Below are positions 43,907-52,927 of a DNA stretch of 64,000 nucleotides, in pieces. Numbering within the stretch: the first letter of the stretch is position 1; each line of letters begins with the position of its first letter. The notes beneath the pieces were generated by a model. That model made no database searches. It was not told the origin of the DNA and worked only from the letters and a program-made list of their open reading frames with translations. The position numbers and the translations under genes are program-made. Source of the DNA: JAVBKV01 sp031553885 (GTDB lineage: Bacteria > Bacteroidota > Bacteroidia > Bacteroidales > Azobacteroidaceae); assembly GCA_031553885.1 (NCBI GenBank), contig JAVBKV010000026.1, positions 1 through 64,000 on the forward strand, given 5' to 3'.

Positions 43907-44052
43907 TTCATATCTTTAGAAGCGACAAAGATAAAAATAATATCCTTGGTTTCGTTGACTGTTATGGTTCAATCTTAATAAAATTACTTAAATAAACGAT
44001 TAATTATCCGTTTACATTTTCCCTGACTATGCAATTATTCCAAATAAACATG

Positions 44053-44060
44053 TAAATTTG
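44053..44060 (+). promoter_or_regulatory. -7 element of the amidase gene
   Basis: TAAATTTG matches TAnnTTTG and overlaps the earlier possible start at 44058, so translation begins at the ATG at 44085. Confidence 0.55.
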
Positions 44061-44084
44061 CATGCAAAATCAGCATCAGCTCCA

Positions 44085-45233
44085 ATGTCGACAACATTCA
44101 AACGAATATTATTTTTATCCTTTTTTTTGCTATTGCTCCCATCCGGATTTGCAGTAAACAGCAAAAACAAACCGTTTGTACTGGTCATTGACCCTGGCCA
44201 CGGAGGAAGGGATACAGGAGCTCCCGGGTCAGTATCCAAAGAAAAAAACATCAACCTGGCCGTTGCTATGCTTGTAGGAGAAAGTATCAGCCAGAAACAT
44301 CCGGACGTAGAAGTGGTTTATACCCGCAAGAATGATGTTTTTCTCGACCTGAACAAACGATCCGAGCTGGCAAATAAAGTAAAAGCCAATCTTTTCATCT
44401 CCATCCATACCAATGCCAATAAAAGCAAAAGTCCTTACGGAGCTGAAACATACGTCCTGGGAGTAGCCCGATCAGAAGAAAACCTGGAAGTGGCGCGACG
44501 GGAAAACTCGGTAATCATGCTGGAAGAAAATTATGAAGAAAAATACCAGGGATTTGACCCTAATTCACCTGAGTCCAGTATTATTTTTGAATTCATGCAA
44601 AACAAATACCTGGAACAAAGCATTTCTTTAGCCTCCCGGATACAATCCGAGCTGGTCAGAAATTGCAAACGGAGCGACCGGGGTGTCCGGCAAGCCGGCT
44701 TCTGGGTGTTACGGGAAACCGGTATGCCTTCGGTACTGGTGGAATTGGGATTTATTTCCAATCGAGAAGAAGAAAAATACCTGAACAGCAAAAGCGGGCA
44801 GTTACAACTGGCCAGTTCCATTGTAAACGCTTTTACCTTATATAAAAAGGAATACGACCAACGGATGGGAAATACAACCCCGATAAGGCCCGTAACCAAT
44901 GAAATTCCTGTGGAAGAACTGCAAACAACCACCGTGGAAAAAGAAAAAGCGGAAACGCCCCAGGAAACCGCTCCGGAAAAAAGTACTGCAACGACAACCG
45001 GAACGGTATACAAGGTACAGATCCTGGCTGCAGACCGGAAACTTTCAACCAAATCGTCATTGTTAAAAGGTTATAAAGCCGACTATTATGTAGAAAAGGG
45101 ATTCTATAAATATACATACGGGGAAACCTCAGACTGGCAGGAAATTTCCCGGATAAGGAGATCTCTACTGAAAGACTTTAAAGATGCATTTATCATTACA
45201 TTTAAAGATGGAAAGAAAGTGCCTAACAAATAA
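44085..45233 (+). CDS. N-acetylmuramoyl-L-alanine amidase with SPOR-like tail
   Basis: About 382 residues from ATG 44085, with a signal peptide (FKRILFLSFFLLLLPSGFAV). The Amidase_3 domain (about 28-255) has FVLVIDPGHGGRDTGAPG and FISIHTNANKSKSPYGAETYVLG for zinc and VLVELGFISNREEE with the catalytic Glu. A Pro/Thr/Glu linker is followed by a SPOR-like domain (YKVQILAADRKLSTKSSLLK to the end), which targets septal denuded glycan in relatives. It cleaves peptidoglycan stem peptides in daughter-cell separation. Followed 12 bp later by the MCE gene. Confidence 0.92.
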   Translation: MSTTFKRILFLSFFLLLLPSGFAVNSKNKPFVLVIDPGHGGRDTGAPGSVSKEKNINLAVAMLVGESISQKHPDVEVVYTRKNDVFLDLNKRSELANKVKANLFISIHTNANKSKSPYGAETYVLGVARSEENLEVARRENSVIMLEENYEEKYQGFDPNSPESSIIFEFMQNKYLEQSISLASRIQSELVRNCKRSDRGVRQAGFWVLRETGMPSVLVELGFISNREEEKYLNSKSGQLQLASSIVNAFTLYKKEYDQRMGNTTPIRPVTNEIPVEELQTTTVEKEKAETPQETAPEKSTATTTGTVYKVQILAADRKLSTKSSLLKGYKADYYVEKGFYKYTYGETSDWQEISRIRRSLLKDFKDAFIITFKDGKKVPNK

Positions 45234-45245
45234 ATAAAATAGCGA

Positions 45246-46130
45246 ATGAAAAAGTATTTTACCAAAGAAGCAACCATAGGTTTAGTTACATTAATCAGTT
45301 TATTTGTCCTGTACATAGGGGTCAATTACCTGAAAGGAATCAATCTTTTCAAACCGACCAATCACTATTATGTCGTCATGGAGAATGTAACCGAACTGCA
45401 AAAATCCAGTCCGGTCTACATCAATGGATTCAAAATCGGACTTGTCAATGAAATAAACTACGAATACAACGATCATGGCAAGATTGTCGTTCTGATCAGC
45501 CTGAACGAAAGCATGAAAATCAAAACAGGAAGTTATATGGAATTAAAATCAGGACTGACTTCCGGAGGTAGCCTGAACCTCGTATTAAACGATTATGTTA
45601 CGACTTACTGCCAGATAGGAGATACTATCGAAGGACGCTCCAATCCGGGGTTAATGGACAAAATTTCAAATGACCTCCTACCCCAGGCCGAGAACCTGCT
45701 TCCCAAACTGGACTCCATTCTTACCGGAATACAAACGATTGTCAACCATCCGGCTTTTATCGAGTCCCTGAACCACATTGAAGCTACTACCGCCAACCTC
45801 GAAAAAACAACAGCACGCTTAAATATGCTGATGGCCAATGATGTTCCGGTTATCATGAGCGATTTCAAACACATTTCTTCGGATTTTTCTTTATTTAGCT
45901 CCAACCTGAAAGAACTGGACCTGAAATCTACTTTCAATACCGTTGACTTGACCATGCAGAATGTGCAACTACTGACTAAACAACTGAACAGCAAGGATAA
46001 CACATTCGGCCTGTTTCTCAATGACAGAAAATTATACGATAATTTAAACTCTACAGCGGAAAACGCTTCGCTTTTACTTTTTGACTTGAAACAAAATCCC
46101 AAGCGTTACGTTCACTTCTCTGTTTTTTAA
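45246..46130 (+). CDS. MCE/MlaD-family lipid transport protein
   Basis: A 294-residue protein with one N-terminal transmembrane helix (EATIGLVTLISLFVLYIGVNYL) and an MCE domain (about 38-118: YVVMENVTELQKSSPVYINGFKIG, GSYMELKSGLTSGGSLNLVL). The C-terminal part is a long helical/coiled region (ESLNHIEATTANLEKTTARLN). In relatives it forms a periplasmic hexamer binding phospholipid for transport between membranes. No MlaE/MlaF partner is in the window. Co-transcribed with the amidase. Confidence 0.88.
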   Translation: MKKYFTKEATIGLVTLISLFVLYIGVNYLKGINLFKPTNHYYVVMENVTELQKSSPVYINGFKIGLVNEINYEYNDHGKIVVLISLNESMKIKTGSYMELKSGLTSGGSLNLVLNDYVTTYCQIGDTIEGRSNPGLMDKISNDLLPQAENLLPKLDSILTGIQTIVNHPAFIESLNHIEATTANLEKTTARLNMLMANDVPVIMSDFKHISSDFSLFSSNLKELDLKSTFNTVDLTMQNVQLLTKQLNSKDNTFGLFLNDRKLYDNLNSTAENASLLLFDLKQNPKRYVHFSVF

Positions 46131-46502
46131 ATGATTTTTCGCTGTACCTCTCCTGATTTTTATTTAGATTGTATCTAAATAAAAACAAATCTGGAATAAC
46201 ACACACAGAAGTCGGGAAACTCTGATTGAAAGAATCACTTAGGAAGAAAAAATCAGGAGTAAACTGACTTTGATTTAGAAGAACACATCTATTAAAAAGC
46301 TGTATAACAAACAAATACAAACAATCCCATTCCAAGGAAGCATAAGTCATTGAAACGAAGGAAGGTATGAAAGAAAATAAAAAAGCAACAAAAAGAGGAT
46401 TTTTTTTTTCAATTTTTTTTTCCAATTTTTGCATTTGGAAATGACAAAATACATACAATTATTTCCTTGTATTAAATTATAAAATTAAATAATTAAATAA
46501 AC
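46131..46502. other. AT-rich region upstream of dnaA
   Basis: About 370 bp without a convincing gene. It holds a perfect AT-rich hairpin (TTTTATTTAGA at 46158-46168 with TCTAAATAAAA at 46174-46184) and long homopolymer runs near 46400-46430. I find no cluster of DnaA boxes (TTATCCACA-like), so it is not obviously oriC. Confidence 0.55.
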
Positions 46503-47906
46503 GTGGAATCCAAGCACAAAACATTGTGGAATAACTGCTTGAATATTATCAAAGACAATGTTAGCGATAATGTTTTTAACACATGGTTTGTACCTGTCAT
46601 ACCCCTTAAATATGAAGGAAATGATTTTACAATCCAGGTGCCCAGCCAGTTTTTCTACGAATACCTCGAGGAAAAATACGTGGATCTGATCCACGCTACC
46701 CTATCGAGGGTTGTGGGCAAGGGGACCATTCTTAATTACCGGGTTATTGTCGATAATTCCAGTAATGGAAAAGGACATACTATCCTGCAAAGTGAAGGAA
46801 TCGGATTCAATGGAGAAGGTAAGCATGTAAAAAACCTGAACAAAGCTCCTCAGGCGCTGGTTCAACCCAGTATCCAGGAGTGGAATACCAACCTGAATCC
46901 TCGCCACAATTTCCATAATTTTTTCGAAGGAAGCAGCAATAAATTAGCACGCACGGTCGGAGATGCCATTACGGAAAATCCAGGTAAAACCACATTTAAT
47001 CCTCTTTTTATACATGGAGGATCCGGAGTAGGTAAAACCCATTTGTGTCACGCCATCGGAAATAAGATTGTAGAATTGTTTCCTCAAAAAAAGGTGATCT
47101 ATATTTCTTCTCACCTGTTTCAGGTTCAATTTACAGATGCGTCCAGAAACAACACCTCAAACGATTTTATCAACTTCTACCAGGGAGTGGATGTATTGAT
47201 CGTCGACGACATCCAGGAGCTGGCCGGAAAAGAAAAAACACAAAATGCTTATTTCCATATTTTCAACCACCTGCACCTGTTAGGAAAACAAATCATTCTG
47301 ACATCCGATAAATCACCTATCGAACTGCAGGGATTGGAAGAGCGGTTGATTTCACGTCTGAAATGGGGAATGACAGCCGAGCTAAGCAAACCCGACCTGG
47401 AACTCCGGAAGAAAATACTAACTCATAAAATCAAACACGACGGACTGAACATTTCCGGAAGCATTGTCGATTTCATTGCTGAAAATGTAACGGAACACGT
47501 CCGGGATTTAGAAGGAATCATCACTTCGTTGGTCGCCCATTCCCTGGTTTACAATCGGGAAGTGGATATTGAACTCGCCAAACGGGTAGTCAGTAAAACC
47601 GTGAAAATGGAAAAGAAGCAGATCACTGTGGAAAAAATACAAAACGTGGTCAGCGACTACTTCAATATCGACCTGAAGATCATTCATTCCAAATCCAGAA
47701 AAAGAGAAATTGTCCAGGCCCGCCAGGTAGCCATGTTCCTGTCAAAGAAATATACCGATTATTCCTACTCCCACATCGGCAATTTAGTCGGAAAAAGGGA
47801 TCATGCAACCGTACTTCATGCATGCAGAACAGTTCAGGACAGCCTCGATATAGATAAATCCTTCCGGCTAACCATGAAGGACATCGAAGAATTACTGCAA
47901 AAATAA
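46503..47906 (+). CDS. dnaA: Chromosomal replication initiator DnaA
   Basis: A 467-residue AAA+ initiator. The start is GTG at 46503 (MESKHKTLWNNCLNIIKDNV). Domain I spans about 1-85; the AAA+ domain (about 130-345) has Walker A HGGSGVGKTH, Walker B VLIVDDIQEL and the arginine-finger region SRLKWGMTAEL; domain IV has the DnaA-box recognition signature VGKRDHATVLHA. Length is normal. dnaN is not adjacent, which is common in Bacteroidota. Convergent with kdsA, 9 bp between the stops. Confidence 0.97.
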   Translation: MESKHKTLWNNCLNIIKDNVSDNVFNTWFVPVIPLKYEGNDFTIQVPSQFFYEYLEEKYVDLIHATLSRVVGKGTILNYRVIVDNSSNGKGHTILQSEGIGFNGEGKHVKNLNKAPQALVQPSIQEWNTNLNPRHNFHNFFEGSSNKLARTVGDAITENPGKTTFNPLFIHGGSGVGKTHLCHAIGNKIVELFPQKKVIYISSHLFQVQFTDASRNNTSNDFINFYQGVDVLIVDDIQELAGKEKTQNAYFHIFNHLHLLGKQIILTSDKSPIELQGLEERLISRLKWGMTAELSKPDLELRKKILTHKIKHDGLNISGSIVDFIAENVTEHVRDLEGIITSLVAHSLVYNREVDIELAKRVVSKTVKMEKKQITVEKIQNVVSDYFNIDLKIIHSKSRKREIVQARQVAMFLSKKYTDYSYSHIGNLVGKRDHATVLHACRTVQDSLDIDKSFRLTMKDIEELLQK

Positions 47907-47928
47907 AAAGGAAGCTTATAAAGCTTCC
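47900..47928 (-). terminator. kdsA terminator overlapping its stop codon
   Basis: GGAAGCTT (47910-47917) and AAGCTTCC (47921-47928) form a perfect stem; the TAA stop of kdsA (47918-47916) lies in the loop. Leftward the hairpin is followed by TTTTTATTTTT, which itself covers the end of dnaA. Confidence 0.75.
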
Positions 47929-48719
47929 CGAATCCGTACCAGTTTTTCCAATAACGGTTCCAACAAATGCAAAGGCAGCATATTTGCTCCATCGGACAGT
48001 GCCTCCGAAGGATGGGGATGCGTTTCGATAAATAAACCATCCACTCCAACGGCTACAGCTGCCTTGGATACCGTTTCTATCAATTGAGGCATTCCTCCGG
48101 TTACACCGCTTGCCTGATTAGGCTGTTGCAACGAATGCGTAACATCCATGATTACAGGATACCCGAAAGACTGCATCTCCGGAATTCCCCGATAGTCCAC
48201 AATCAGGTCGGTATAGCCGAAAGTAGTACCCCGTTCGGTAAGCATAACCCGGGAATTACCTGCATCAACCACTTTTTGTACCGCAAACTTCATGGCTGAA
48301 GGGGATAAAAACTGCCCTTTTTTAATATTAACCATTTTCCCGGTTTCTGCGGCAGCTACCAATAAATCAGTCTGCCTGCATAGAAAAGCCGGTATCTGCA
48401 ATACATCCACGTATTCGGCAGCAATTGCAGCATCCCGGGTTTCATGAATATCGGTAACGGTTGGTATTCCCAGGGTTTCGTTTACTTTTCTCAATATTTT
48501 CAAGGCCTTCTCATCCCCTATTCCGGTAAAAGAATCGATCCTCGACCGGTTCGCTTTTTTGTAAGAACCTTTAAACACATAGGGGATACCCAACCTGCGG
48601 GTGATATTCTGTATTTTTTCTGCAATTTCCAACGCCATTTTTTCTCCCTCGATCGCACACGGTCCCGCAAGCAGAAAAAAGCGACTCCTGTCTTTGCTGT
48701 TCAATAATTCTGTTATCAT
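47916..48719 (-). CDS. kdsA: 3-deoxy-8-phosphooctulonate (KDO-8-P) synthase
   Basis: A 267-residue DAHP/KDO-8-P synthase family enzyme that condenses PEP with arabinose-5-phosphate for the LPS inner core. Visible motifs: FFLLAGPCAIEGEKMALEIAEK, FKGSYKKANRSRIDSFTGIG (KANR is the KDO8P-type signature), TDIHETRDA, VNIKKGQFLSP, TERGTTFGY and GLFIETHPHPSEALSDGANM. It has the LPS-type specificity rather than DAHP. Convergent with dnaA. Confidence 0.96.
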   Translation of the reverse strand: MITELLNSKDRSRFFLLAGPCAIEGEKMALEIAEKIQNITRRLGIPYVFKGSYKKANRSRIDSFTGIGDEKALKILRKVNETLGIPTVTDIHETRDAAIAAEYVDVLQIPAFLCRQTDLLVAAAETGKMVNIKKGQFLSPSAMKFAVQKVVDAGNSRVMLTERGTTFGYTDLIVDYRGIPEMQSFGYPVIMDVTHSLQQPNQASGVTGGMPQLIETVSKAAVAVGVDGLFIETHPHPSEALSDGANMLPLHLLEPLLEKLVRIREAL

Positions 48720-48741
48720 TATTCCTGAATTTAAATAAATA

Positions 48742-48749
48742 CAAAAATA
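48742..48749 (-). promoter_or_regulatory. -7 element of kdsA
   Basis: On the minus strand TATTTTTG matches TAnnTTTG, 23 bp before the ATG. No -33 TTG is evident. Confidence 0.4.
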
Positions 48750-48764
48750 ATAGTTTTTTCAGAC

Positions 48765-49484
48765 TTATCGAACAGGTAAGGTGATCGGATTACTTAAAAA
48801 CGGTTTATACTTATCTTTTCCGTCCGGATAGGTTCCGGCTTTATACTTGATATTGAATGTGATTTTACCATTTTCCTTATACAAATTTATGAATTCCGTC
48901 ATATCGAATCCGTAATGAGAAACGAGAGGGAGGTTTTGTTCCGGAGCAACATCAAGAGGTTTTGTACGAATGTAAAGTGTGGGAATCAGTTTCTCCTCCT
49001 TCTCAGTAGCAGAATCCGTGTTACAAATTATTTCATACTCAAACGGCTTTCCATTAGCAACGTAATGTTCAAATCCAAAAAAGTACACATTACCAATAAT
49101 ACTTCCGTTATACAAAACCGAGGTCCGGACAGAATCGGAATAGGCATCCGTCATATCTCCTGCGACTATTTTAACCACACTTCCACCGATTTCCTGATAA
49201 CGAAGGTTACTTACCGTTGTATCTGTTTTGGAAGGTTGGTTACCCATATCAATGTTAAAGGAAGTCCACAGATATTGCCCTGCTTCGAGTTGTTTATCCA
49301 GCGTGGGAGCCAAGAATAATCCGTAAGCAGTCTGTATCATAGGATCAGAACCGGTCGAAGCATCTTTGTATTGAACAATGGCGGGTTCATTTCTAAAATA
49401 CCAATAAGGATCATCATCGTCCATGCAACTCATCCAGGTAGTTGCCGCTAATATCAAAAACACACAATTAACTAACTTTTTCAT
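48765..49484 (-). CDS. NigD-like lipoprotein
   Basis: About 239 residues from the ATG at 49484 (MKKLVNCVFLILAATTWMSC, lipobox Cys20, then MDDDD). The body has the two-domain beta pattern of NigD-like proteins: GLFLAPTLDKQLEAGQYLWTSFNIDMG (N-terminal OB-like part) and TEFINLYKENGKITFNIKYK (C-terminal part). NigD was named from a bacteriocin locus, but most members have no known role. No bacteriocin genes are nearby. Confidence 0.75.
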   Translation of the reverse strand: MKKLVNCVFLILAATTWMSCMDDDDPYWYFRNEPAIVQYKDASTGSDPMIQTAYGLFLAPTLDKQLEAGQYLWTSFNIDMGNQPSKTDTTVSNLRYQEIGGSVVKIVAGDMTDAYSDSVRTSVLYNGSIIGNVYFFGFEHYVANGKPFEYEIICNTDSATEKEEKLIPTLYIRTKPLDVAPEQNLPLVSHYGFDMTEFINLYKENGKITFNIKYKAGTYPDGKDKYKPFLSNPITLPVR

Positions 49485-49593
49485 TTTTGCAATCATTTAA
49501 TTTTCGTTGATTCAATATCAAATTCAATCTTCATCTTTCATATAAATGAAGAAAAGAAGAAAAACGTTGCATAAGAAATGAAAAATTAACCTT

Positions 49594-50475
49594 TTATCGA
49601 TTGATTTTAACAACTACCGGATAATGGTCAGAAGGAATTCTAGGAACAAAACGACCCGGCTTTTTTGCATCTTCAGTCCAGTATACATCGGTGAGAATCC
49701 CGTAACGGCTGACTTTGAATTCATTGGACAAAAAGATATGATCGATCCGGCTATCTGTTTTCCGGTCGGTCTCAAAACTATTGAAAGTGCCATTCATCGC
49801 ATAACGAAGTGGTGATTTTTCATAGGCATCCTTCATTATTCCGGAAGTATTCAGCAGGGTGTAACTTTCGTTCCGCTGGTCTACATTAAAATCCCCAGTC
49901 AGAATAACAGGCTGATTTTCGGACATTTTTTGAATACGGTTTAAAATCAGCTTAGCACCTTCTCTACGAGCAACCACTCCCACATGGTCCATGTGTACAT
50001 TAAAAAACAAAAAACGGAAACCAGTGGCTATTTCTTCGAATTTTCCCCACGAACAAATCCGGACACAAGCTGCATCCCAACCCAGGTTCGGCTTATCCGG
50101 ATTTTCCGACAACCAGAAATTTCCCTGATCCAGCAGCCGGAATTTTTCTTTTTTATAAAAAATAGCCGCATACTCTCCTTTCTGCTTTCCGTCATCCCGG
50201 CCCACACCGGTATAGGCATAACCGGGAAGAAGCGCAAGCATGTCTTCCAATTGATGATAAAAGCCTTCCTGAGTTCCAAAAATATCGAAATCATGATAAG
50301 CAATCAATTGGCAAAGTGCAGGCGAACGTTGTTTCCATCCATCACCCTGAAGAGAATCATTCCGGTTATCCATCCGGATATTGTATGTAGCCACTGTCAG
50401 GGTTTGAGAGCTAAGATTACCTGTCAGTACAAAAGAAAGAACAGTAAAAAAAAGCAGTGATTTGAAAGCTTTCAT
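49594..50475 (-). CDS. Secreted endonuclease/exonuclease/phosphatase-family protein
   Basis: A 293-residue EEP-fold protein with a signal peptide (AFKSLLFFTVLSFVLTGNLSSQ). Active-site motifs are in order: TVATYNIRMDN, FGTQEG (metal Glu), FNVHMDHVG (His), LTGDFNVDQ (Asp/Asn), SRIDHIFLS and the terminal SDHYPVV (Asp/His). Exported members in Bacteroidota can be nucleases, phosphodiesterases or phosphatases. It lies 26 bp downstream of the GH29 gene on the same strand, so they may share a transcript. Confidence 0.85.
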   Translation of the reverse strand: MKAFKSLLFFTVLSFVLTGNLSSQTLTVATYNIRMDNRNDSLQGDGWKQRSPALCQLIAYHDFDIFGTQEGFYHQLEDMLALLPGYAYTGVGRDDGKQKGEYAAIFYKKEKFRLLDQGNFWLSENPDKPNLGWDAACVRICSWGKFEEIATGFRFLFFNVHMDHVGVVARREGAKLILNRIQKMSENQPVILTGDFNVDQRNESYTLLNTSGIMKDAYEKSPLRYAMNGTFNSFETDRKTDSRIDHIFLSNEFKVSRYGILTDVYWTEDAKKPGRFVPRIPSDHYPVVVKINR

Positions 50476-50501
50476 ATAAAGATAGGGTTAAAGTAATTAA
50501 A

Positions 50502-51950
50502 TTAATATACTTCCATGTTCGAAATAACCGGACACGCTTTTGATTCGGTTATACGGACACGGAGATGTTGCGTCTCTACAGGTGAAACCGGTAGAATCCG
50601 TTTATGTCCGATTGTAGTTCCCGTTCCTATGGGTTTCCAGTCTCCATTTTCCAATCCCTCCACAACAAAAGCTTTTATCCGTTGTCCCAAACGGATGTAC
50701 TCCTGCAACACCACATAATGAACGTTTTTTGGCTCACCCAGATCAATTTCAACAGAACCGGTAGTCATTTCGTCGTCAGTCGCCCAATACGTTTCCGGAT
50801 CCCCATCCGTAACATGCTGAGCCGAATAGGTCTTGGATTTACCCCGGTAGGTATCTGCTTTGGCTTTTGCACCGGCAGCCAGGTTAACAAAGAATGCTTC
50901 ATCGATCCGTTGTTTCCAGCCTTTCAGAGCCTGTATATCATTATCGTGCAACAATCCCCGCTGATCGGGAGGCAGATTCAGAATCAGGTTGGAGCCTCTC
51001 CCTACGGATTCCAGGTATATTTTAAATAAGTTTTCTGAAGTTCGTACCAGACTGTCTTCCTTGGCGTGATAAAACCATCCCGGCCGGATCGAGACATCCA
51101 CCTCAGCAGGAACCCAGGAAGTTCCGTCTTCCGACCCATGGTTCAGCAATTCATTTATTCTGGATTTGCCAGGATGGAGGGTATCATTGTTAATCGTACA
51201 CCAGTTCGGATCCCCGGCATATCCTTTTTCATTACCACACCAGCGGATATCCGGTCCGGCATCACTAAACATCATGGCCCTGGGTGCCAATCCCCTGACA
51301 ATCTGCTGGGTTACCGGCCAGTCATAATACGTTGTATTGTCTATTCGCCGGATTTCCCGGGCTCCTCCGTAATACCCGTCTCCTCCGTTGGCTCCATCAA
51401 ACCAGACTTCAAAGACAGGCCCATACGATTCGATCAGTTCCTTCAACTGGTTGCGGTAATAAGTAATGTATTCCTCTTTTCCGTAAACCGCAGAATTTCT
51501 ATCCCAGGGTGAAAGGTAAATTCCAAATAAAATTCCATGTTTACGACAGGCGTCTGAAACTTCCCGTACCACATCTCCCTTTCCGTCACGAAACGGACTG
51601 TTTTTAACCGAATGCTCCGTATATTTACTGGGCCACAAGCAAAATCCGTCATGATGCTTACACGTCAGCACTAATCCTTTCAAGCCAGCTTCCTTGATTG
51701 CCAGAACCCACTGTTCAGGATTAAATTCAGTCGGATTAAAAATGGAAGGGCTTTCATCTCCATACCCCCACTCTTTTCCGGTAAATGTATTGGTGGTAAA
51801 ATGAATAAATGCATATTGTTCCAGGTTTTGCCATTCCATCTGGTAAATATTCGGGACAGGCAAGACAGCAGCAGGAGGAGGAACCTCTTTTTTACACGAA
51901 GCACATAACAAAAGAACAAATAAAAGCCAGGTCTGCTCGATGTTTTTCAT
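50502..51950 (-). CDS. Alpha-L-fucosidase (GH29) lipoprotein
   Basis: A 482-residue lipoprotein (CASC, Cys19). The GH29 barrel shows YAFIHFTTNTFTGKEWGYGD, LTCKHHDGFCLWPSKYTEHS (conserved HHDGF) and the nucleophile Asp185 in FEVWFDGANGG. The C-terminal part (about 360-482) is a discoidin-like F5/8 carbohydrate-binding domain (SAQHVTDGDPETYWATDDE). It should release alpha-linked fucose from host or plant glycans in the periplasm or at the surface. Fucosidase subfamily not decided. Followed by the EEP gene. Confidence 0.92.
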   Translation of the reverse strand: MKNIEQTWLLFVLLLCASCKKEVPPPAAVLPVPNIYQMEWQNLEQYAFIHFTTNTFTGKEWGYGDESPSIFNPTEFNPEQWVLAIKEAGLKGLVLTCKHHDGFCLWPSKYTEHSVKNSPFRDGKGDVVREVSDACRKHGILFGIYLSPWDRNSAVYGKEEYITYYRNQLKELIESYGPVFEVWFDGANGGDGYYGGAREIRRIDNTTYYDWPVTQQIVRGLAPRAMMFSDAGPDIRWCGNEKGYAGDPNWCTINNDTLHPGKSRINELLNHGSEDGTSWVPAEVDVSIRPGWFYHAKEDSLVRTSENLFKIYLESVGRGSNLILNLPPDQRGLLHDNDIQALKGWKQRIDEAFFVNLAAGAKAKADTYRGKSKTYSAQHVTDGDPETYWATDDEMTTGSVEIDLGEPKNVHYVVLQEYIRLGQRIKAFVVEGLENGDWKPIGTGTTIGHKRILPVSPVETQHLRVRITESKACPVISNMEVY

Positions 51951-52084
51951 ATAATATTTTTTAATTTAAAATACAAATTTACTATATATTTCAGGAAAAA
52001 CAAAGATGCGGTGCTAAAAGGTTTGCTATTAACCCGTCGCGTCCGTCCTCAATGATGCTCAGCCTGCAACGTGACAGGTAAAAA

Positions 52085-52122
52085 CCAAAGAGGTTATTCT
52101 CCCAAAGGAAAACAACCTCTTT
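52085..52122 (-). terminator. Terminator of the DUF308 gene
   Basis: CAAAGAGGTT (52085-52094) pairs with AACCTCTTTG (52113-52122), a perfect 10-bp stem; leftward it is followed by GTTTTTACC. Confidence 0.7.
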
Positions 52123-52161
52123 GTTCTGTTTATTAAAAGAAAATCCGTCTTCTGACGTTTT

Positions 52162-52758
52162 CTATAAGGTTTCCATCTTTTTTCTGAATGCATCGCTGTT
52201 GTCTTTCAACTTTTTCAAATCGAAGGACAGCATAATACGGAAAATACCTATAAAAAGAAAAGCGAAAGCCGTAATATAGACAGCTGTTAATGCACCTGCT
52301 GCCGGAATAACAATAACAGCCATCGAACAAAGTACAGCCAGAATACCAAAGGCAAGATACCAGCCCCAATTACGGGAACCGTAATGTTGCAAATCGATGG
52401 CAAATCCGATCGAAGAAAATCCACGGAACATTAACCAGAATGCAATTAACAAGGGAACCATAGCCATAGCTACCTGGGGCAGGCAGATCAATACGATACC
52501 AATCAGTAAATCCAGAATACCACAGGCCAGGTACCAGCCCCAACCCGAAAGATTACCTTTATTGGTAACGGCAAATAAGATTTCAAAAATTCCGCATACA
52601 AAAATGCAGATACTGAATACCAGACTCAGTGCAACAAATGCATCAACAGGTTGAAACATAAGTAAAAGAGCAAATGCAACAAAGAGAATCCCCAGGATAA
52701 GGGACAACCACCAGTTTTTTACGGAATACCGTACTTCATCCATTAATTCACTTTTCAT
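52162..52758 (-). CDS. DUF308/HdeD-family membrane protein
   Basis: A 198-residue protein with about six transmembrane helices in repeated two-helix units (WWLSLILGILFVAFALLLMF, LSLVFSICIFVCGIFEILFAV, GWYLACGILDLLIGIVLICLP, and so on), the DUF308/HdeD pattern linked to acid stress in Escherichia coli. Function here is not established. It is monocistronic with its own terminator; a palindromic site upstream (52810-52825) resembles the operator at 9581. Confidence 0.85.
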   Translation of the reverse strand: MKSELMDEVRYSVKNWWLSLILGILFVAFALLLMFQPVDAFVALSLVFSICIFVCGIFEILFAVTNKGNLSGWGWYLACGILDLLIGIVLICLPQVAMAMVPLLIAFWLMFRGFSSIGFAIDLQHYGSRNWGWYLAFGILAVLCSMAVIVIPAAGALTAVYITAFAFLFIGIFRIMLSFDLKKLKDNSDAFRKKMETL

Positions 52759-52788
52759 AGCTACATCATTTATTTATTTTTAATAAAA

Positions 52789-52825
52789 CAAATCTATCTT
52801 TAATAAAACAAACCAATCGGTCATT
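52789..52825 (-). promoter_or_regulatory. -7 element and TetR-like half operator of DUF308 gene
   Basis: On the minus strand TAGATTTG (52796-52789) is a -7 element. AAACCAATCGGTCATT (52810-52825) matches the first 13 bases of the palindrome at 9581 with two changes. A 12-bp direct repeat (TAATAAAACAAA) occurs at 52781 and 52801. Confidence 0.45.
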
Positions 52826-52927
52826 CTGTTCTTAAAATAAACTTCTAATTGAAAAGCGAATTTACTCAGAGCTCATTTAATTACATGACAAACAGCTAGT
52901 TACAATCAGCTTTGCTTTATATAGTTA

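Noticed and set aside
46051..46458. 135-codon leftward frame upstream of dnaA
   Set aside because: It arises from AT-rich sequence and the complement of the MCE gene end; its residues are low-complexity and unlike a protein.
46131..46502. Possible replication origin upstream of dnaA
   Set aside because: No cluster of DnaA-box-like sequences is visible, only AT-rich runs and one hairpin.
49560..51960. Polysaccharide utilisation locus around the GH29 gene
   Set aside because: There is no SusC/SusD pair, sensor or further glycoside hydrolase nearby.
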